Shown here piece by piece: positions 16,544 to 24,686 of a stretch of 64,000 nt of DNA; position 1 is the stretch's first letter; the number at the start of each line of letters is the position of its first letter. The notes beneath the pieces were generated by a model, which was not told the DNA's origin, made no database searches, and saw only the letters and a list, made by a program, of their open reading frames with translations. The stretch covers positions 37,407-101,406 of the forward strand of contig NZ_BTPU01000010.1 of the NCBI RefSeq assembly GCF_036985595.1, in the 5' to 3' direction. Made by a program: the position numbers and the translations under genes. Source of the DNA: Vallitalea maricola. GTDB taxonomy: Bacteria; Bacillota; Clostridia; Lachnospirales; Vallitaleaceae.

Positions 16544-18175
16544 CTATGGTTGATATACTGGATCTAATCCTCCCTTAGGTTGTGGCATTATTGTATTATC
16601 GCCATCATCAGGGTCAACTTCATTATAGTATCCATCTCCATCACTATCCACTCTATTAGGATTAGTAGCTACATAATTACTATTGTTAACAGTATAATTA
16701 ATACCGTCTGAAGTCTTAATGACTACATTTCCACTTACAATACCATTTCCAATATTAGTATTGACATCTCCTCTTTCTGTTAAATAGACATCACTAGTTG
16801 CTAATATAAGGTCCATGACACATTGTCTAGGATGACCATATGTATTACTATCCCCTACTGAAACAATAGAAACTTCTGGGTCAAGCTGATTAACAAAAGT
16901 AGCATTACTTGAATGGTCACTACCATGATGATTAACCAAATATACATCAACATCCCCTACTTCTTTTGCCACACTTAGTTCAATGTCATGATATGAGTAT
17001 CCATAATTACTGGTACAAAACTCTCCATCTAAATCTCCACCTATCCATTCATCAAAATCTCCGTAGCTTAGTTTAAGTCCAATACTATAATCATTTTCAG
17101 AAGGTGGATATGCATCATTACTGAAGTCTCCTTGCAGTATTGCTCCATTACCATCACATGTTATTATATCAACTGTTACTCCACTACCCAAATCAATTAA
17201 ATTAGTTCCTTCCACTGCTATAACAGGATTTAATTTGTTCTTACCTGTTCCCTCTAAATAAGTTTTCCAATTTCTGAATGTATTGCTTGTTTGACCCAGA
17301 TAATTGTTATAGTCTCTATGTATCATTTGACCAATAACAAAATCCTGCTGTTCTACTAGGTTCCATAATCCACCGTAACCAATATAACCTATATGGTCAC
17401 AATGAAAATGAGTTATCAAAATATAGTCTATGTATTTTGTACCTAACACACTCTCTACATATGGACCCACAACCGAAGCATCCGCATTACTATTCCAATA
17501 GGATTCCCCTACATCAACTAACATTGACCTTCCAGTAGGTCCTACTATCAGTGTTGCATTTCCTTGTCCTATATTTATATGATGTATTTCCAAGTTGCCA
17601 GGAGTCCAAGAGCCTGAACCACTAGAAGAATTGGAATTCAAAGCTTTTGGAGTACCATATCCACATTGATATGCAAGAGTTGAACTATTCCAATTAGTTG
17701 AGACCGTACCACCTATATTGGAGTTTATTCTTTCCATTGTAGCTTTTGTGCCATTATTGCCTGCATACCAGCTGTTAACACTATCAATTACATTTCCATT
17801 ATTATCTTTTAATTGTAGAGTTTCACTTGTATTCTCTAATGAACCAGTATAGATTAAATCAGCGTTGATATTAGGAATTGAAGTATTGTCTGTCCTTTCT
17901 AATAAATAATAGGATTTTGCAGGAATAGTACCTGATAAGTTAATGGAAGGAGTTCCATCAACTGCATTTAGTGTCCATCCATTGAGATTAATGTTTGTGT
18001 TTGTATTGTTATAGAGTTCAATCCATTCATCATAAGCACTGGTTGTTGTTCCCATCCAGCAGATTTCATTAATGACTATCTCTCCACTTGTTGCAGCATA
18101 ATTATCGGTATTGAATAGTAAAAGGGGCATAGTAAATACCAATATAAGCATTAGTCTGATACTTTTTTTCATCAT
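16544..18175 (-). CDS. Secreted lamin-tail domain plus metallo-beta-lactamase-fold hydrolase
   Basis: Residues 1-28 are a signal peptide. Residues 29-180 or so match the lamin-tail (LTD) fold (GEIVINEICWMGTTTSAYDEWIELYNNTN, LNGWTL). Residues 195-480 form a ComEC/Rec2-type metallo-beta-lactamase domain with the metal site THFHCDHIGY, then VNHHGSDHSSN and YGHPR. The C-terminus has a calcium-loop-like VDSDGDGYYNEVDPDDGDN. The combination suggests an extracellular nuclease or phosphodiesterase. An extracellular DNA-scavenging role fits the ComEC relationship but is inference. It is a single gene with an AGGAGG site. Confidence 0.75.
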   Translation of the reverse strand: MMKKSIRLMLILVFTMPLLLFNTDNYAATSGEIVINEICWMGTTTSAYDEWIELYNNTNTNINLNGWTLNAVDGTPSINLSGTIPAKSYYLLERTDNTSIPNINADLIYTGSLENTSETLQLKDNNGNVIDSVNSWYAGNNGTKATMERINSNIGGTVSTNWNSSTLAYQCGYGTPKALNSNSSSGSGSWTPGNLEIHHINIGQGNATLIVGPTGRSMLVDVGESYWNSNADASVVGPYVESVLGTKYIDYILITHFHCDHIGYIGYGGLWNLVEQQDFVIGQMIHRDYNNYLGQTSNTFRNWKTYLEGTGKNKLNPVIAVEGTNLIDLGSGVTVDIITCDGNGAILQGDFSNDAYPPSENDYSIGLKLSYGDFDEWIGGDLDGEFCTSNYGYSYHDIELSVAKEVGDVDVYLVNHHGSDHSSNATFVNQLDPEVSIVSVGDSNTYGHPRQCVMDLILATSDVYLTERGDVNTNIGNGIVSGNVVIKTSDGINYTVNNSNYVATNPNRVDSDGDGYYNEVDPDDGDNTIMPQPKGGLDPVYQP

Positions 18176-18441
18176 AAAATAACCTCCTTAGTTATAAACA
18201 TATAATATTTATTCTGTTATCTACTAAAGATAGTATGTCCATAGATGTTAAAGTAAGTATATAATTTTAATAATAAAATGTGACTAATAGGGGTACTTTA
18301 GAATATTAATTCAGAAAATATTCAGTATAGAAATATGTATATGAAAAGCAAAAAAAGATATAATTAGATGTTTCTAATTTATATCTTAATAATATCACAG
18401 AGAATATTTTCTGTCAATTTTGATAATTATTTGACATAAGT

Positions 18442-18903
18442 TTATGCCTTTTTCCTGATATCTTTTATTTTGGGAAATACATTTACAATTATGGATACTA
18501 TTATACCTATGAAGGTATCAATCACTCTATTAACTGCATATATATGAGATGGAGTACCTTTTAGATTAGTCATAATTGCTATAAATACTATACAAGCGAT
18601 AACTATAGAATCACTTTGCTTACAAAGATTACATAGGTAGATGACTACTACAACTCCCAGACCAACTACTATTGAATAGTTTCCAAAAACAAGAGACAGA
18701 ATAAGCCCAATGACTCCACCAATAGTCGTACCAATCATTCTATTCTTCCCTACAACAAAAGAATTCTGAATAGAATTTTTCATACATATAACTGCAGCTA
18801 TACATGCATAAAAGGGATATGGCCTGTTTAATAATTGAAAGATACTTATGCATATAAAAACCGATATAGCAGTTTTTATATTGCGTGAACCTATTTTCAT
18901 CAT
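18442..18903 (-). CDS. FUSC/aromatic acid exporter-like membrane protein
   Basis: This 153-residue protein has about four hydrophobic helices and matches the N-terminal half of the aromatic acid exporter (ArAE/FUSC) family. The conserved PFYACIAAVICMKNSIQNSFVVGKNRMIGTTIGGVIG segment is intact. The cytoplasmic C-terminal domain of full exporters is absent, as in several Firmicute versions. It lies in the inner membrane; the substrate is unknown. A GAAAGG site lies 10 bases before ATG-ATG. It stands alone. Confidence 0.75.
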   Translation of the reverse strand: MMKIGSRNIKTAISVFICISIFQLLNRPYPFYACIAAVICMKNSIQNSFVVGKNRMIGTTIGGVIGLILSLVFGNYSIVVGLGVVVVIYLCNLCKQSDSIVIACIVFIAIMTNLKGTPSHIYAVNRVIDTFIGIIVSIIVNVFPKIKDIRKKA

Positions 18904-18988
18904 ATCTAGATAACCTTTCCGTCAAACATAAAAAATAATTCTCACTAACAAAATCTCAATCTTTTGTTATTATATATTTTATTATGTA

Positions 18989-19447
18989 TTACGTCAATAA
19001 ATTTACATATAATATGTTAGGGCTACCTAATATCCAGCCATCAACACTCCCATCTTCGTTTATTATTGTACCCTGTGCTAATACTTTTATATCCCCAGCA
19101 CTAGGTACAAATTCATCAAATTGCTTAGTTAGGTTTTTGAAGACTCTATATTTAAACTCCTTATTATCCTCCATCTTATCTAAGACACATTGTTCAACTG
19201 ATATATTTTTTATATTACCTTGTGCCACACATCCAAGAGCAAAACATTTTAGAGCTTTATTACCATATGGTATATTACCGATATGAACATTAACATTAGG
19301 AATTATTCTTTTTATTTCATTTTCCACAGTTGTTTTAAATTTCTCATTGCGTACTCTATTTACCCTTTTTATGGCTTGTATTCTACGCTCATAACCTGCT
19401 TTTGCAAACTTTCTGTCCTTTATTCCATTGATAGCCTCTACACCCAT
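18989..19447 (-). CDS. Hypothetical protein, 152 residues
   Basis: I do not recognise this protein. It is soluble, basic at the N-terminus (a helical segment with many Arg and Lys, residues 10-50), and ends in a more acidic region. Two cysteines lie in ALKCFALGC. A GGGAGTG site precedes the ATG and codon use matches the neighbours, so it is likely real. Nothing nearby suggests a role. Confidence 0.55.
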   Translation of the reverse strand: MGVEAINGIKDRKFAKAGYERRIQAIKRVNRVRNEKFKTTVENEIKRIIPNVNVHIGNIPYGNKALKCFALGCVAQGNIKNISVEQCVLDKMEDNKEFKYRVFKNLTKQFDEFVPSAGDIKVLAQGTIINEDGSVDGWILGSPNILYVNLLT

Positions 19448-19545
19448 TATCTAACACTCCCTCAATAAATATTTATATGTAATATATCGACATATTTACA
19501 TTGGCTTTTAATATTACCCATAAAAATTAACATAAGAAAACAAGA

Positions 19546-19583
19546 TAAAAAAAGGAGATAATTCTATGATTGAATAATCTCCT
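19546..19583 (-). terminator. Terminator of the Fur-family gene
   Basis: GGAGATAATTC (19554-19564) pairs with GAATAATCTCC (19572-19582) with one mismatch. Read leftward it runs into seven T residues, ten bases past the stop. Confidence 0.75.
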
Positions 19584-19592
19584 AGGATATTA

Positions 19593-20045
19593 TTAATTAG
19601 CTTTTGCACTAACTCTGCATTTATCACAATAGCCAAATATTTTTAATTTGTATTCTGTACACTGAAAACCCTTCTCTTTCAATAATCTCTCATAAAAGTC
19701 GTCCTTTATCAATCCTGAAGCTTCAATAACTTTACCGCATTTTTTACATATGAGATGATGATGATTTCTAGTGTTCTCTATCTCTATTTCGTATTTAGCC
19801 GCACTATCTCCGAAATCGTGTTTTATCACAACACCTTTTTTTAATAACATATCAATAGTCCTATATATTGTAGCCATTCCTATTATGTTTTCTTTATCTT
19901 TTATTAAAGTATAGATTTCATTTGCGGAAAGATGTTTTCCTACATTGTCAATCAGAGTATTCAATATTATTTTTCTCTGATATGTCAATCTTATATCCAT
20001 TTTTTCTATTAAATTATTCATAATAGGATTTACTTCAGTACTCAT
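19593..20045 (-). CDS. Fur-family metalloregulator
   Basis: This 150-residue protein has the winged-helix region (LTYQRKIILNTLIDNVGKHLSANEIY, then GMATIYRTIDMLLKKGVV). The metal-binding region shows NHHHLICKKCGKVIEASG and a closing CDKC. The two CxxC pairs make a structural zinc site, and the HHH cluster belongs to the sensing site. Fur, PerR and Zur cannot be separated by eye. The Fur-type boxes near the suf and nitrogenase-like operons favour iron sensing, but the peroxiredoxin nearby leaves PerR open. A partial box (TGATAATGA, leftward around 20070) lies before its own start. Confidence 0.88.
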   Translation of the reverse strand: MSTEVNPIMNNLIEKMDIRLTYQRKIILNTLIDNVGKHLSANEIYTLIKDKENIIGMATIYRTIDMLLKKGVVIKHDFGDSAAKYEIEIENTRNHHHLICKKCGKVIEASGLIKDDFYERLLKEKGFQCTEYKLKIFGYCDKCRVSAKAN

Positions 20046-20119
20046 ATAAACCCCTCCATTTTCATTATCACTATTTTATTTTATGTTAAATCAACCTTAT
20101 ATATGGTTATTTTAATCTA

Positions 20120-21073
20120 TTACATATACTGTTTTGATTGAATATTACTTCCATCAATAACTATTTCTTCTTCCTCACCTAAGAAACCTGTTACAACTAA
20201 ATCTATAGCTTGATCTTCTGTTAATCCTCTACTTCTTAGATAGTTAAGAATATCTTCTGATATTTTACCAACTGACGCTTCATGTGTCAGAGATGCATCC
20301 TTGTTTCTATTGACTAGTTTTGGTTCTGCCACAATGCTACCTGAATCAGATAAAAGCAATCCCATACAATCCAGATGCCCTGTTCCTGCCTCATTACCAA
20401 TCATATTACTGTAGGCATTAATCTGTGATTTATATCTTGAAATCATTCTTACTCTTGATATTCCATTAGCATCTTTCCCATTAAGATAAGTATCATCATA
20501 CATTTCCATTTTTCCACGTTCAGCCAAAACTGTAGTCACAAAGTTGAGAGAAGCTTTTTTATCTAGATAGTTAGTATTCCTTATATTCATCTGCATAGGA
20601 ACTTCATGGCATTTATTATTATATGAAACTTGTGCATTTTCTTTTAAGATAAGTTCCATACTTGATTCAACAGTGTCATATTTACCCCATGAATGAAAAT
20701 TATTGATTTCAATCATTGCATTTTCTTTAGCAATTATTTTTGTCTCACCGCTGTGCTTACCATATAAATATTTCTTTCTTGCTGCACAAACACTTTGTAA
20801 TTTCGCCTCTACATTTTTCTCTACTACAACTAGATTGTTGGTTTTCTGGACAACATGCATAGAACACATAAGTATATTAGTTATTATAGGTTTATCAACA
20901 GATTTTTTTACCCATATAAAATATCCATTCTCCGGTTTCTTGCAATAGAATCCTCTAACCCAGTCAAAGGTATCAAAAGCTTTAGTTATAGGCAGAATAA
21001 TTAAATCTTTTTCTTCATGTATCTGAACATCATTATCTAGCTGAAGATAACTTACATGTTTTACATTTTTCAT
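20120..21073 (-). CDS. SufB/SufD-like iron-sulphur assembly protein
   Basis: This 317-residue protein corresponds to the core beta-helix of SufB/SufD, much shorter than the approximately 470 residues of classical SufB. It scaffolds iron-sulphur clusters with the SufC ATPase in the cytosol. The C-terminal family segment is clear: GNEAGTGHLDCMGLLLSDSGSIVAEPKLVNRNKDASLTHEASVGKISEDILNYLRSRGLTEDQAIDLVVTGFL in short overlapping pieces. I start it at the ATG at 21073, with GAGGAG 7 bases upstream; this overlaps the end of sufC by 41 bases, implying translational coupling. Only one Suf scaffold gene is present, the minimal SufBC arrangement. Confidence 0.88.
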   Translation of the reverse strand: MKNVKHVSYLQLDNDVQIHEEKDLIILPITKAFDTFDWVRGFYCKKPENGYFIWVKKSVDKPIITNILMCSMHVVQKTNNLVVVEKNVEAKLQSVCAARKKYLYGKHSGETKIIAKENAMIEINNFHSWGKYDTVESSMELILKENAQVSYNNKCHEVPMQMNIRNTNYLDKKASLNFVTTVLAERGKMEMYDDTYLNGKDANGISRVRMISRYKSQINAYSNMIGNEAGTGHLDCMGLLLSDSGSIVAEPKLVNRNKDASLTHEASVGKISEDILNYLRSRGLTEDQAIDLVVTGFLGEEEEIVIDGSNIQSKQYM

Positions 21074-21734
21074 AGCCATTCTCCTCAATTAATCTCCATA
21101 TTTTTTCCCAATCCTTTGATGAGCAAGTAATCTTGCCATCTAGCATTACATGTGCATAATCAGGTTTAAAATAGTTAAGTGCTTTACCTCTATGAGTAAT
21201 CAATAGTATCGTTTTATCATTTAACTGTTCTTTTATCAACAAACATAATCTTTCTAGATTCTCTACATCCAATCCAGCATCTAATTCATCCAATATGATT
21301 AAATCTGGATCCAAACTTATAACTTGAATTACTTCTGAAAATTTTCTTTCTCCACCAGAGAAGCCTATATTTACATTTCTCTGCATCAAAGATTCTATAC
21401 CTTCTATCTTAACGTTCTTTTTTCTTATTTTATCCAAGAGTTTAGATAATTTTATATTGATTGCAGGTGGATTCTGATATACTGCTGCTATACCTCTTTG
21501 TGCTCTTTCTTCAATTTCTATATCCGATATATCCTCATCTTTAAAAAGAATCTTTCCAGCTTTTATTTTATATTTAGAAAATCCTAATAATGTACAAAGT
21601 AATGTTGATTTACCTGAAGCGTTAGGACCTAATAATACATGGGTTTCTCCTTTTCCCATTTCTAAATTAAGTTTATTCAAAACTTTTTTTCCATCTACCT
21701 CAACTTCTAGATTATCAATCTTAAGTAAACTCAT
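21033..21734 (-). CDS. sufC: SufC-like ABC ATPase
   Basis: This 233-residue soluble ABC ATPase drives iron-sulphur cluster assembly on SufB. Walker A is GPNASGKST near residues 37-45, signature GFSGGERKFSEV, and Walker B LIILDELDAGLDV. ASGKST and ERK in the signature are SufC marks rather than transport marks. It is followed by the overlapping sufB-like gene and lies next to the Fur-family gene. A good Fur-type box sits about 170 bases upstream, so the operon is probably induced by iron shortage. Confidence 0.88.
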   Translation of the reverse strand: MSLLKIDNLEVEVDGKKVLNKLNLEMGKGETHVLLGPNASGKSTLLCTLLGFSKYKIKAGKILFKDEDISDIEIEERAQRGIAAVYQNPPAINIKLSKLLDKIRKKNVKIEGIESLMQRNVNIGFSGGERKFSEVIQVISLDPDLIILDELDAGLDVENLERLCLLIKEQLNDKTILLITHRGKALNYFKPDYAHVMLDGKITCSSKDWEKIWRLIEENGYEKCKTCKLSSAR

Positions 21735-21906
21735 TTTATATCACCTCTTTCTTTAGTTTCTATTAATTTATGAATAATCAATAAGTTAGCTAGTCCTTAA
21801 ATCTTAATTAATAGCTTTCAAATGTTAACTATGGTATTATTTTTTAACCTTTATATTATCAGTATTAACTATAAATCGCTAATTAAACTTATTGTTTTTT
21901 TAATAA

Positions 21907-21921
21907 TGATAGTCATTATCA
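21907..21921. promoter_or_regulatory. Fur-type box upstream of sufC
   Basis: TGATAGTCATTATCA differs at one base from the 7-1-7 consensus TGATAATNATTATCA. It lies in the 620-base region between the suf operon and the XRE gene, on the suf side. Confidence 0.65.
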
Positions 21922-22070
21922 CTTAATGTTTATAAATAATAGGCTTGAACATATTCAAAGCCCTTTATGATAATTACTTATAAACTTCTAATTACGGAAT
22001 ATTTTACTTTATTTTAACATATAACGTAACCTTATTCAACTAGTTACCCGTAAAGTTTTACAAATATCCT

Positions 22071-22242
22071 TTATAATTTTAATAGACCTTCTAAATCATT
22101 TCCGTATTTCTCGAATATCCCTTCTCCAAAGTCAGTTATCATGATCTTTTATTTCTTTATTATACAATGATACTTCTTTTATTTTTATATCTAATATATC
22201 ATAAATTAATTTATTAAATGACTCTGTGTAAAACTGATTCAT
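22071..22242 (-). pseudogene. Small gene, possibly frameshifted
   Basis: A 36-codon frame starts at 22242 with AGGAGG ideally placed and stops at 22132. A second frame, 22142-22071, overlaps it by about ten bases and reads GEGIFEKYGNDLEGLLKL, which looks like real coding sequence. One base change near 22135 would join them into a protein of about 58 residues. It is divergent from the XRE gene at 22359. I do not recognise the product. It could also be two overlapping micro-genes. Confidence 0.35.
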
Positions 22243-22358
22243 AAATATTACCTCCTATTTTAGTATATATATTATTGATTAGATATTATTATCTCTCATT
22301 TTGGGATATTTGTCAATATCTCATTATGAACTTTGTATAATAACATTGAGGTGATTAT

Positions 22359-22607
22359 ATGATATTAGAACGTCTAAAAAATCTTAGAGAAGATAATGAT
22401 TTATTGCAAAAACAAGTAGCTGATGAGCTAAAAATTCCTGAAAGAACATATGGTAACTATGAATTAGGAGTCAGAAGAATTCCATTAGAACTTCTAATTG
22501 AACTCGCTATATTCTATAACACCAGTACCGATTACTTATTAGGTCTTACAAATGAAAAGGCACCTTATGAAAGAGCTAAAGAAATAAAAACCAATAGTCT
22601 TCTATAA
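22359..22607 (+). CDS. Small XRE-family transcriptional regulator
   Basis: This 82-residue protein is little more than a lambda-repressor-type helix-turn-helix: RLKNLREDNDLLQKQVADELKIPERTYGNYELGVRRIPLELLIELAIFYNTSTDYLLG, quoted in its recognisable parts. A TGAGGTGAT site precedes the ATG. Its divergent partner is the short gene at 22071-22242, which it may control. No prophage genes are near. Confidence 0.88.
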   Translation: MILERLKNLREDNDLLQKQVADELKIPERTYGNYELGVRRIPLELLIELAIFYNTSTDYLLGLTNEKAPYERAKEIKTNSLL

Positions 22608-22629
22608 AAAGTACATCGAAAATAAAGTT

Positions 22630-22693
22630 ATAAAACAAATGTTTGTGTGGCAAAATATATTATAATATCCAGCCCAATAAATATTTGTTTTAT
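22630..22693 (+). terminator. Probable terminator after the XRE gene
   Basis: ATAAAACAAAT (22630-22640) pairs with ATTTGTTTTAT (22683-22693) and a T-rich tail follows. The loop is long (42 bases), so efficiency is uncertain. Confidence 0.45.
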
Positions 22694-22710
22694 TTTTATT
22701 TAAAAATATA

Positions 22711-22764
22711 TTGACAACAGAATTTATAGTGCTATAATAGATATTAGTTAATAACAATTATTAA
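22711..22764 (+). promoter_or_regulatory. Peroxiredoxin promoter with downstream dyad
   Basis: TTGACA (22711-22716) and TATAAT (22733-22738) are 16 bases apart. Ten bases later a perfect dyad TTAATAA-CAA-TTATTAA (22748-22764) covers the likely transcription start. It resembles an AT-rich PerR/Fur-class operator, but the match is too loose to name the regulator. Confidence 0.65.
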
Positions 22765-22795
22765 TTAATATTAAATATTACAAGGAGGTTTTATT

Positions 22796-23458
22796 ATGGA
22801 AAACGCTAAATTACCTTTACTAGGAGATAAATTCCCACAAATGGTAGTTAAAACAACTAAAGGAAACACAACTTTACCTGATGATTATGCCGGAAAATGG
22901 TTTGTACTATTTAGTCACCCAGGTGATTTTACACCTGTTTGTACAACAGAATTTATAGGCTTTGCTAAAAAAGCTGACGAATTCAAGGCTCTTAATACAG
23001 AATTAATAGGTCTATCAGTAGATCAAGTCTTCTCTCACCTTAAATGGGTCCAGTGGATTAAGGAGAAAACAGATGTCACTATTCCTTTCCCAGTTATAGC
23101 AGATGAATTGGGCCGTGTATCAACTGAACTTGGAATGCTTCATGAGAAAAAAGGTACTAATACTGTTAGAGCAGTATTTATAGTTGATGCCAGTGGTATT
23201 TTACGTCTCATGATGTATTATCCTCAAGAAGTAGGTAGAAGCGTAGATGAAGTCCTTCGTGCTGTAAGAGCTTTACAAGTATCTGATGCTAATAAAGTAG
23301 CAATGCCAGAAAACTGGCCAAATAATGGTTTTATTGGTGATAAAGTCATTATACCTCCAGCTAGCTCAGAAGCAGAAATAAAAGCTCGTGAAGAAAGTGT
23401 TAACAATGGAGAGATTGAATGCAAAGATTGGTGGTTCTGTTACAAATCTCTTAAATAG
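22796..23458 (+). CDS. Peroxiredoxin (Prx6-type with C-terminal cysteines)
   Basis: This 220-residue thiol peroxidase reduces hydrogen peroxide and alkyl hydroperoxides in the cytosol. The peroxidatic cysteine is Cys49 in HPGDFTPVCTTEF. The C-terminal CKDWWFC (Cys209, Cys215) marks the archaeal/clostridial Prx6 subgroup, in which these cysteines take part in recycling. Length fits. An AAGGAGGT site precedes the ATG, with its own promoter and terminator. Its place between iron-sulphur assembly and the iron-uptake operon suits protection against Fenton chemistry. Confidence 0.93.
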   Translation: MENAKLPLLGDKFPQMVVKTTKGNTTLPDDYAGKWFVLFSHPGDFTPVCTTEFIGFAKKADEFKALNTELIGLSVDQVFSHLKWVQWIKEKTDVTIPFPVIADELGRVSTELGMLHEKKGTNTVRAVFIVDASGILRLMMYYPQEVGRSVDEVLRAVRALQVSDANKVAMPENWPNNGFIGDKVIIPPASSEAEIKAREESVNNGEIECKDWWFCYKSLK

Positions 23459-23472
23459 CTTATGTGTTAAGG

Positions 23473-23500
23473 AAGGGGCTAAATAAACAGCCCCTTTTTT
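23473..23500 (+). terminator. Terminator of the peroxiredoxin gene
   Basis: AAGGGGCT (23473-23480) pairs with AGCCCCTT (23489-23496), followed by a T-run. Confidence 0.9.
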
Positions 23501-23530
23501 ATGAAGAAACCTAAGCTTTAGACTTCAACC

Positions 23531-24673
23531 TCACTGTGACAACTCAGCTTTAGTTAAAGTATTATTGATCTGTTGTACAAGATAATAAGCTCCTCTATAG
23601 CCCATGATAGGCAAATATGGATACTCGTTGTCTTGTCGAAAGCTTGGGTGACTTATCTGTATTACGTTTTGATTATGTAATGCTTCTATTCCATCAGAAA
23701 AACAAATGATAGCTTCTTCTTCATCTAATGTTTTTTTGAAGCCTAATTTATATAAATAATCTTCTAAATACATGTTTGATATATTATTGTTGTTAAAACT
23801 GAATTTGTTATTATCCAACCTTGCTACTCTTCTTTTTAACATATTTTCTTTATAAACTATTCTATTGATTTCACTATTATCTTCTGTCAGAGTAATGTCC
23901 ATATTCAATAACTCACTAATACTATTTAACCAATTCTTAGTACCTTCAATACCATAAGGTGTTAAGTATATATAAGGTTGGTCATATGCTTCTTCTAATA
24001 ATTTTGCAGCTTCTAACCCTTCCTCATAAATCACTATATTTATTAAGGCTTTTGAAGCTTGTTCTATATCTTTGATATTAGTATCTAGCATAAAAGTTGT
24101 ACCAAGTTCTAGTGAAAAATTCTCTTTCATTAGCCTTTTGATTTCATTAAAATCACTACTCTGATTATAATTATATATACCTAAACCAAGGATATTATAA
24201 AAAGGTAATTTCTCCATCTTCGGACTTTTCTTGGTAATCTCATTAACCAGTATCTGTAATGTCTCATCAACACCATGTGTAAAATCATTTTGAAAATCAC
24301 AATCTGGTAGTAATATTATTTTACTATTTACTCTGTCCTCTACTTGAAATCTAACACTTTCTAAATCAATTCCAATTATTGATGTTATGGATGATCCAAT
24401 AACAAAAATGTATTCTGGTTTCTCAATTTCATCTATTTCTAGAATAGCATCAATAATTCTATCTTCATTACCAAAAGTTACATCATGTTCATCCATATGT
24501 GTTGTAAAAGTCTTAGCAGATGTATCTGCACCAAATTGCATAAGCCCTTCAATAGAAAAATGTGTTGTACCAGCAGGACCAAATTCTACGATAACAGCAT
24601 CATTAATACCATTTAATGTCCATAGGATACCCATTCTATCAGAAGCTATAGGATTATTTTTATATAATTTCAT
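23531..24673 (-). CDS. NifK-like nitrogenase component 1 subunit lacking cluster cysteines
   Basis: This 380-residue protein is a shortened member of the nitrogenase component 1 family and is the second subunit of the pair. The family skeleton is visible: the FGPAGTTHFS turn, HMDEHDVTFGNEDRIIDAI, PEYIFVIGSSITSIIGIDLE and ITEFGxE-like central parts. At the three places where NifK, NifD and BchN hold cluster cysteines it has none. The GSQGC-type site reads GPAGT, and the STTC site reads GSSI. It ends with an acidic and aromatic tail rather than the family's usual end. It lies 13 bases after the NifD-like gene and is the last gene of the operon. It probably pairs with that subunit as a structural or substrate-binding half. 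Confidence 0.75.
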   Translation of the reverse strand: MKLYKNNPIASDRMGILWTLNGINDAVIVEFGPAGTTHFSIEGLMQFGADTSAKTFTTHMDEHDVTFGNEDRIIDAILEIDEIEKPEYIFVIGSSITSIIGIDLESVRFQVEDRVNSKIILLPDCDFQNDFTHGVDETLQILVNEITKKSPKMEKLPFYNILGLGIYNYNQSSDFNEIKRLMKENFSLELGTTFMLDTNIKDIEQASKALINIVIYEEGLEAAKLLEEAYDQPYIYLTPYGIEGTKNWLNSISELLNMDITLTEDNSEINRIVYKENMLKRRVARLDNNKFSFNNNNISNMYLEDYLYKLGFKKTLDEEEAIICFSDGIEALHNQNVIQISHPSFRQDNEYPYLPIMGYRGAYYLVQQINNTLTKAELSQ

Positions 24674-24686
24674 ATTAGGGCCTCCT

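Noticed and set aside
18740..18925. A 61-codon leftward frame overlapping the FUSC-like gene
   Set aside because: It is a shadow in another frame, without a ribosome binding site and with unlikely composition.
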